Shown here in pieces: positions 5,844-8,010 of a DNA stretch of 8,010 bases. The stretch is from an uncultured Burkholderiales bacterium. Lineage in GTDB: Bacteria; Pseudomonadota; Gammaproteobacteria; Burkholderiales; Burkholderiaceae_C. The position numbers and the translations under genes are program-made. The notes under the pieces are model-generated. The model made no database searches, was not told the DNA's origin, and saw only the letters and a program-made list of their open reading frames with translations. Positions within the stretch are counted from its first letter, which is position 1. Every line of letters begins with the position of its first letter. The stretch covers positions 1 through 8,010 of the forward strand of contig CAIQIL010000656.1 of NCBI GenBank assembly GCA_903871865.1. The letters are read 5' to 3'.

Positions 5844-7301
5844 TCAGACAATGACGTGGTCGCCGGGTTTGAAGGCCTTGGCCATCTGCCGGAAGGTGAA
5901 GCTGAAGCCCGGGAACATGGCGATGACGTGGCCGCTCTTGCTCTTGTACCAACTGGTGCAACCGCCCGATTGCCACACGGTTTGCTTCATTTCCCGGTGG
6001 ATCATGGTGGTGTAGTCGGCCTCGGCCTGCGGCTTGACCTCGATGGCTTTCGCCCCCTGCTTCTGCACGGCGGCGATGGCGCGGCGGATGTACTCCATCT
6101 GCGCCTCGATCACGAAAATCGCCGAGGTGTGGCCGATGCCGGTGTTGGGCCCGGTCACGACGAAGAAGTTGGGAAAGCCCGGCAGCGTGGTGCCCAGGTA
6201 GGCGCGGGGGAATTCGGCCCACACGTCCTGCACCGATTGGCCGCCCTTGCCAACCACGGGGTAGGAGATGACGCCGTCGGTGGCGTCGTAGCCGGTCGAG
6301 TACACGATCAGGTCCAGGTCGATCTGCTGGCCCTTGGCGGTCAGGATGCCGCGTTCATTGATCTCGGCGATGCCATCGTCCTTCGGGTGCAGTTGCACGT
6401 TGGGGCGGCACAGCGCGGGGTAGAGCGTGCTGGACAGGATGATGCGCTTGCAGCCGATGGTGTAGTCGGGGGTCACGGCCTTGCGGATGGCCGGGTCGCT
6501 GATTTGCTGGGCGATGTGCTTGAGCGCGGCCTGCTGCGCCACGACGTTCAGCATCTTCTTGGAGTACTTGAAGCCGATCACGCGGCTCTCCAGGCCCCAG
6601 TAGATGGCCGTGCGCAGCGCCTTGTAGATGAGCTTGTTGCCCAGCAGCGCGCGTTCGAACTTCGAGAACACGTGGTCCGGCCGGGGCAGCACCCAGTGCG
6701 GCGTGCGCTGGAAGACGTGCAGTTGCGCCACCTCGGGGGCGATGGCCGGGATGACCTGGGCCGCGCTGGCGCCGCTGCCGATGATGGCCACGCGCTTGCC
6801 CTTGTGGTCGTAGCTGTGCTGCCAGTTGTTGGTGTGGAAGGTCTGGCCCTGGAAGGTGTCGCGGCCCTTGAAGTTCGGGATGACGGGCGTGCTCAATGGG
6901 CCCGATGCGTTGACGACGAACTTCGCGCGCAGCACCTCGCCATCTTCCAGCTGCACCTGCCAGGTCTGCGCAGCCTCGTCCCATTGCACCTTCGTGACGT
7001 TGGCGTTGAGCTTGGTGTTCTCGCGCAGGCCGTGCTTGGCCAGCACGTGGTTGGTGTACTCGACCAGTTCGTCCTGCTCGGCGAACATCTGCGACCACCG
7101 GTAGGGCTCGAAGGACAGCGAGTACAGCGGCGATTGCACATCGACAGCCGCACCGGGGTAGCTGTTCTGGCTCCAGGTGCCGCCCATCCAGGCGCGGCGC
7201 TCCAGGATGAGGAAGTCCTCGATGCCGATGCGGCGCAGGTTGATGGCCGCGGCCTGACCGCCGAAACCACTGCCGATGATGATCGCGGTGTGCTGCTGCA
7301 T
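5844..7301 (-). CDS. Flavin-containing monooxygenase, type I Baeyer-Villiger family
   Basis: A 485-residue FAD- and NADPH-dependent monooxygenase, first gene of the operon. The FAD-binding Rossmann motif is GSGFGG (10-15), preceded by the strand HTAIIIG. GGTWSQNSYPGAAVD (40-54) matches the Baeyer-Villiger GxWxxxxYPGxxxD block. The class fingerprint FxGxxxHxxxW is present as FQGQTFHTNNW (150-160) but is followed by Q161, not the usual P or D. The NADP-binding motif is GSGASA (175-180). STGYDA (335-340) is the ATGxD-like segment. R286 in GCKRIILSS is a plausible equivalent of the active-site arginine (inferred). The C-terminal SGGCTSWYKSKSG segment is typical of hydroxyacetophenone- and steroid-type relatives. 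The expected reaction is oxygen insertion next to a carbonyl, giving an ester or lactone; some relatives act as N- or S-oxygenases. ATG at 7301 is chosen because GAGGAG lies 4 bases upstream. A TTG at 7313 is part of that site and is rejected. Confidence 0.94.
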   Translation of the reverse strand: MQQHTAIIIGSGFGGQAAAINLRRIGIEDFLILERRAWMGGTWSQNSYPGAAVDVQSPLYSLSFEPYRWSQMFAEQDELVEYTNHVLAKHGLRENTKLNANVTKVQWDEAAQTWQVQLEDGEVLRAKFVVNASGPLSTPVIPNFKGRDTFQGQTFHTNNWQHSYDHKGKRVAIIGSGASAAQVIPAIAPEVAQLHVFQRTPHWVLPRPDHVFSKFERALLGNKLIYKALRTAIYWGLESRVIGFKYSKKMLNVVAQQAALKHIAQQISDPAIRKAVTPDYTIGCKRIILSSTLYPALCRPNVQLHPKDDGIAEINERGILTAKGQQIDLDLIVYSTGYDATDGVISYPVVGKGGQSVQDVWAEFPRAYLGTTLPGFPNFFVVTGPNTGIGHTSAIFVIEAQMEYIRRAIAAVQKQGAKAIEVKPQAEADYTTMIHREMKQTVWQSGGCTSWYKSKSGHVIAMFPGFSFTFRQMAKAFKPGDHVIV

Positions 7302-7305
7302 GGGA

Positions 7306-7311
7306 CTCCTC
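7306..7311 (-). promoter_or_regulatory. Ribosome binding site of the monooxygenase gene
   Basis: GAGGAG on the minus strand lies 4 bases before the ATG at 7301. Its presence makes the upstream in-frame TTG (7313-7311), which overlaps it, an unlikely start. Confidence 0.8.
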
Positions 7312-7330
7312 AAGGTGCGGCTGCCGAATT

Positions 7331-7352
7331 CAAGTGAAGACGAATGTCGTCA
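7331..7352. promoter_or_regulatory. Operator copy 1 (near-palindromic 22-base repeat)
   Basis: CAAG followed by TGAAGACGAATGTCGTCA. It matches copy 2 at 19 of 22 positions, offset by 27 bases. Its inner part holds a perfect inverted repeat GACGA-ATG-TCGTC. It overlaps the -10 of the monooxygenase promoter by one base and covers the expected start of that transcript, so bound protein should block the operon. It is probably the binding site of the adjacent TetR-family regulator; the protein-site link is inference. Confidence 0.75.
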
Positions 7353-7380
7353 GTTTACAAGTGACGATGATTGTCGTCAA
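7352..7380 (-). promoter_or_regulatory. Predicted sigma-70-type promoter of the monooxygenase operon
   Basis: Reading the minus strand, -35 TTGACG (7380-7375; 5/6 match to TTGACA) and -10 TAAACT (7357-7352; 4/6 match to TATAAT) are separated by exactly 17 bases. Transcription would start near 7345, giving a leader of about 44 bases that includes the GAGGAG site. It overlaps the regulator promoter almost completely and is covered by operator copy 2. Confidence 0.6.
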
Positions 7381-7382
7381 AT
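7354..7382 (+). promoter_or_regulatory. Predicted promoter of the TetR-family gene
   Basis: On the plus strand, -35 TTTACA (7354-7359; 5/6) and -10 TCAAAT (7377-7382; 4/6) are 17 bases apart. The -10 ends 6 bases before the ATG at 7389, so the transcript would begin at or next to the start codon. Its -35 shares four bases with the opposing promoter's -10, and its -10 shares four bases with the opposing -35. Confidence 0.5.
7358..7379. promoter_or_regulatory. Operator copy 2 (near-palindromic 22-base repeat)
   Basis: CAAG followed by TGACGATGATTGTCGTCA, a perfect inverted repeat TGACGA-N6-TCGTCA, the size and symmetry usual for a TetR-dimer site. It lies between the -35 and -10 of both predicted promoters and would block both when occupied, consistent with autoregulation plus operon repression. 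Five bases (GTTTA) separate it from copy 1. Confidence 0.8.
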
Positions 7383-7388
7383 AGGGGG

Positions 7389-8010
7389 ATGACCCGATCC
7401 CCCCCCGACCTTGGTGTCGGCCGCACCTACGCAGGCGAGAGCCTGAGCGAACGCACCGCCCGGCGGCGCCAGCAGTTCCTGGACGCCGGCTTGGAGGTGT
7501 TTGGCACCACCGGCTACCGCACGGCCACGGTGCGCCAGCTGTGCAAGCAGGCTGGGCTGACGGACCGCTATTTCTACGAGTCTTTCGCGTCCACCGAGGA
7601 TTTGCTGGTGGCCGTCTACGAGCGCGAGTTCGACCACCTGCAGCAGGTGGTGATGGCCGCGCTGGTGGGCGATGCCGCGCAAGACGACCCCACCGCGCCG
7701 ATCGAGGTGGCCCTCAACGCGCTGTTCGAGATGGCCTCGGAGCCCCGCGTGGCCCGGGTGTGCTGGCTGGAGGTGCTGGGCGTGAGCGCGCGGGTGGACG
7801 GTGTTTACACCCGCACCATCGAGCGCTTTGCGGCCCTGGTCGTGGCCTTTGCCCGGCAGCGTTTCGCTGCGGTCGATGTCGCTGAGGCCGAGGCGCGCAT
7901 GCTGGGCATCGCCCTGATCGGCGCGGTCAGCCAGCCGGTGACGCACTGGCTGCTGGGCGGCTACCGCGAGGACCGGGCCACGATGGTGGCGGCCACGTCG
8001 CGGGTGTTCC
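7389..8010 (+). CDS. TetR-family transcriptional regulator, 3' end beyond the window
   Basis: The first 207 residues of a TetR-type repressor; the frame is still open at the window end. The N-terminal DNA-binding domain spans about residues 24-80: ERTARRRQQFLDAGLEVFGTTGYRTATV, then the helix-turn-helix QLCKQAGLTDRYFYESF (50-66) and the family hallmark STEDLLVAVYERE (68-80). The rest is the helical ligand-binding and dimer domain, with W127 and W187 among its aromatic residues. TetR proteins bind palindromes as dimers and release them on ligand binding. Its divergent position and the twin palindromes between the genes make the monooxygenase operon the likely target, with a pathway substrate or product as inducer (inference). 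The ATG at 7389 has no spaced Shine-Dalgarno; GGGGG directly abuts it, so leaderless translation is possible. An eight-C run (7399-7406) sits in codons 4-6. Confidence 0.92.
   Translation, partial: MTRSPPDLGVGRTYAGESLSERTARRRQQFLDAGLEVFGTTGYRTATVRQLCKQAGLTDRYFYESFASTEDLLVAVYEREFDHLQQVVMAALVGDAAQDDPTAPIEVALNALFEMASEPRVARVCWLEVLGVSARVDGVYTRTIERFAALVVAFARQRFAAVDVAEAEARMLGIALIGAVSQPVTHWLLGGYREDRATMVAATSRVF

Noticed and set aside
5856..7337. A 493-codon open frame on the plus strand opposite the monooxygenase gene
   Set aside because: It mirrors the monooxygenase reading frame, encodes low-complexity Ala/Gly/Val/His/Leu-rich sequence without family motifs, and has no ribosome binding site. It is an expected shadow in GC-rich DNA.
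7377..7946. A 189-codon minus-strand frame opposite the TetR-family gene
   Set aside because: The plus-strand frame from 7389 encodes a complete TetR DNA-binding domain. The antisense product has no motif and would start inside that gene.

Overview
The window is gene-dense and GC-rich, with very strong G/C bias at third codon positions and long shadow ORFs on the opposite strand. The gene types (an E. coli-type GshA, a YidB-family protein, a MAPEG protein and a Baeyer-Villiger gene set) and the protein sequences suggest a betaproteobacterium, probably Burkholderiales. This is inference: there is no rRNA or other phylogenetic marker here.

Left part, plus strand (11-3221): glutamate-cysteine ligase (gshA), a YidB-family (DUF937) protein, an HD-domain protein with a possible binuclear metal site, and a four-helix MAPEG-type membrane protein. 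Gaps are 124, 57 (or 27 with an earlier start) and 42 bases. Apart from gshA, whose start lies at the window edge, each start is supported by a GGAG-type ribosome binding site exactly 6 bases upstream. These look like ordinary chromosomal genes and may be loosely co-transcribed.

Right part, minus strand (7301 down to 3215): a tight four-gene operon encoding a flavin-dependent Baeyer-Villiger-type monooxygenase, a classical SDR, an alpha/beta hydrolase with an N-terminal membrane segment, and a second classical SDR. The gaps are +11 and +6 bases, then a 4-base ATGA overlap. The enzyme set fits an alcohol to ketone to ester/lactone to acid plus alcohol route: an SDR oxidises the alcohol, the monooxygenase inserts oxygen, the hydrolase cleaves the ester, and the other SDR may process the released alcohol. 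The substrate cannot be read from the sequence. The last gene converges on the MAPEG gene, and their 3' ends overlap by 7 bases.

Right edge, plus strand (7389 to beyond 8010): a TetR-family regulator, cut by the window end, is divergent from the operon. The 87-base intergenic region holds two copies of a 22-base near-palindromic repeat (19/22 identical, 27 bases apart). They overlie two face-to-face promoters, each with 17-base spacing, that occupy the same DNA. This looks like a complete self-regulated switch for the Baeyer-Villiger operon and is the most informative non-coding signal in the window. No RNA gene, CRISPR array, mobile element or intrinsic terminator was seen, and no gene-free stretch exceeds 300 bases.
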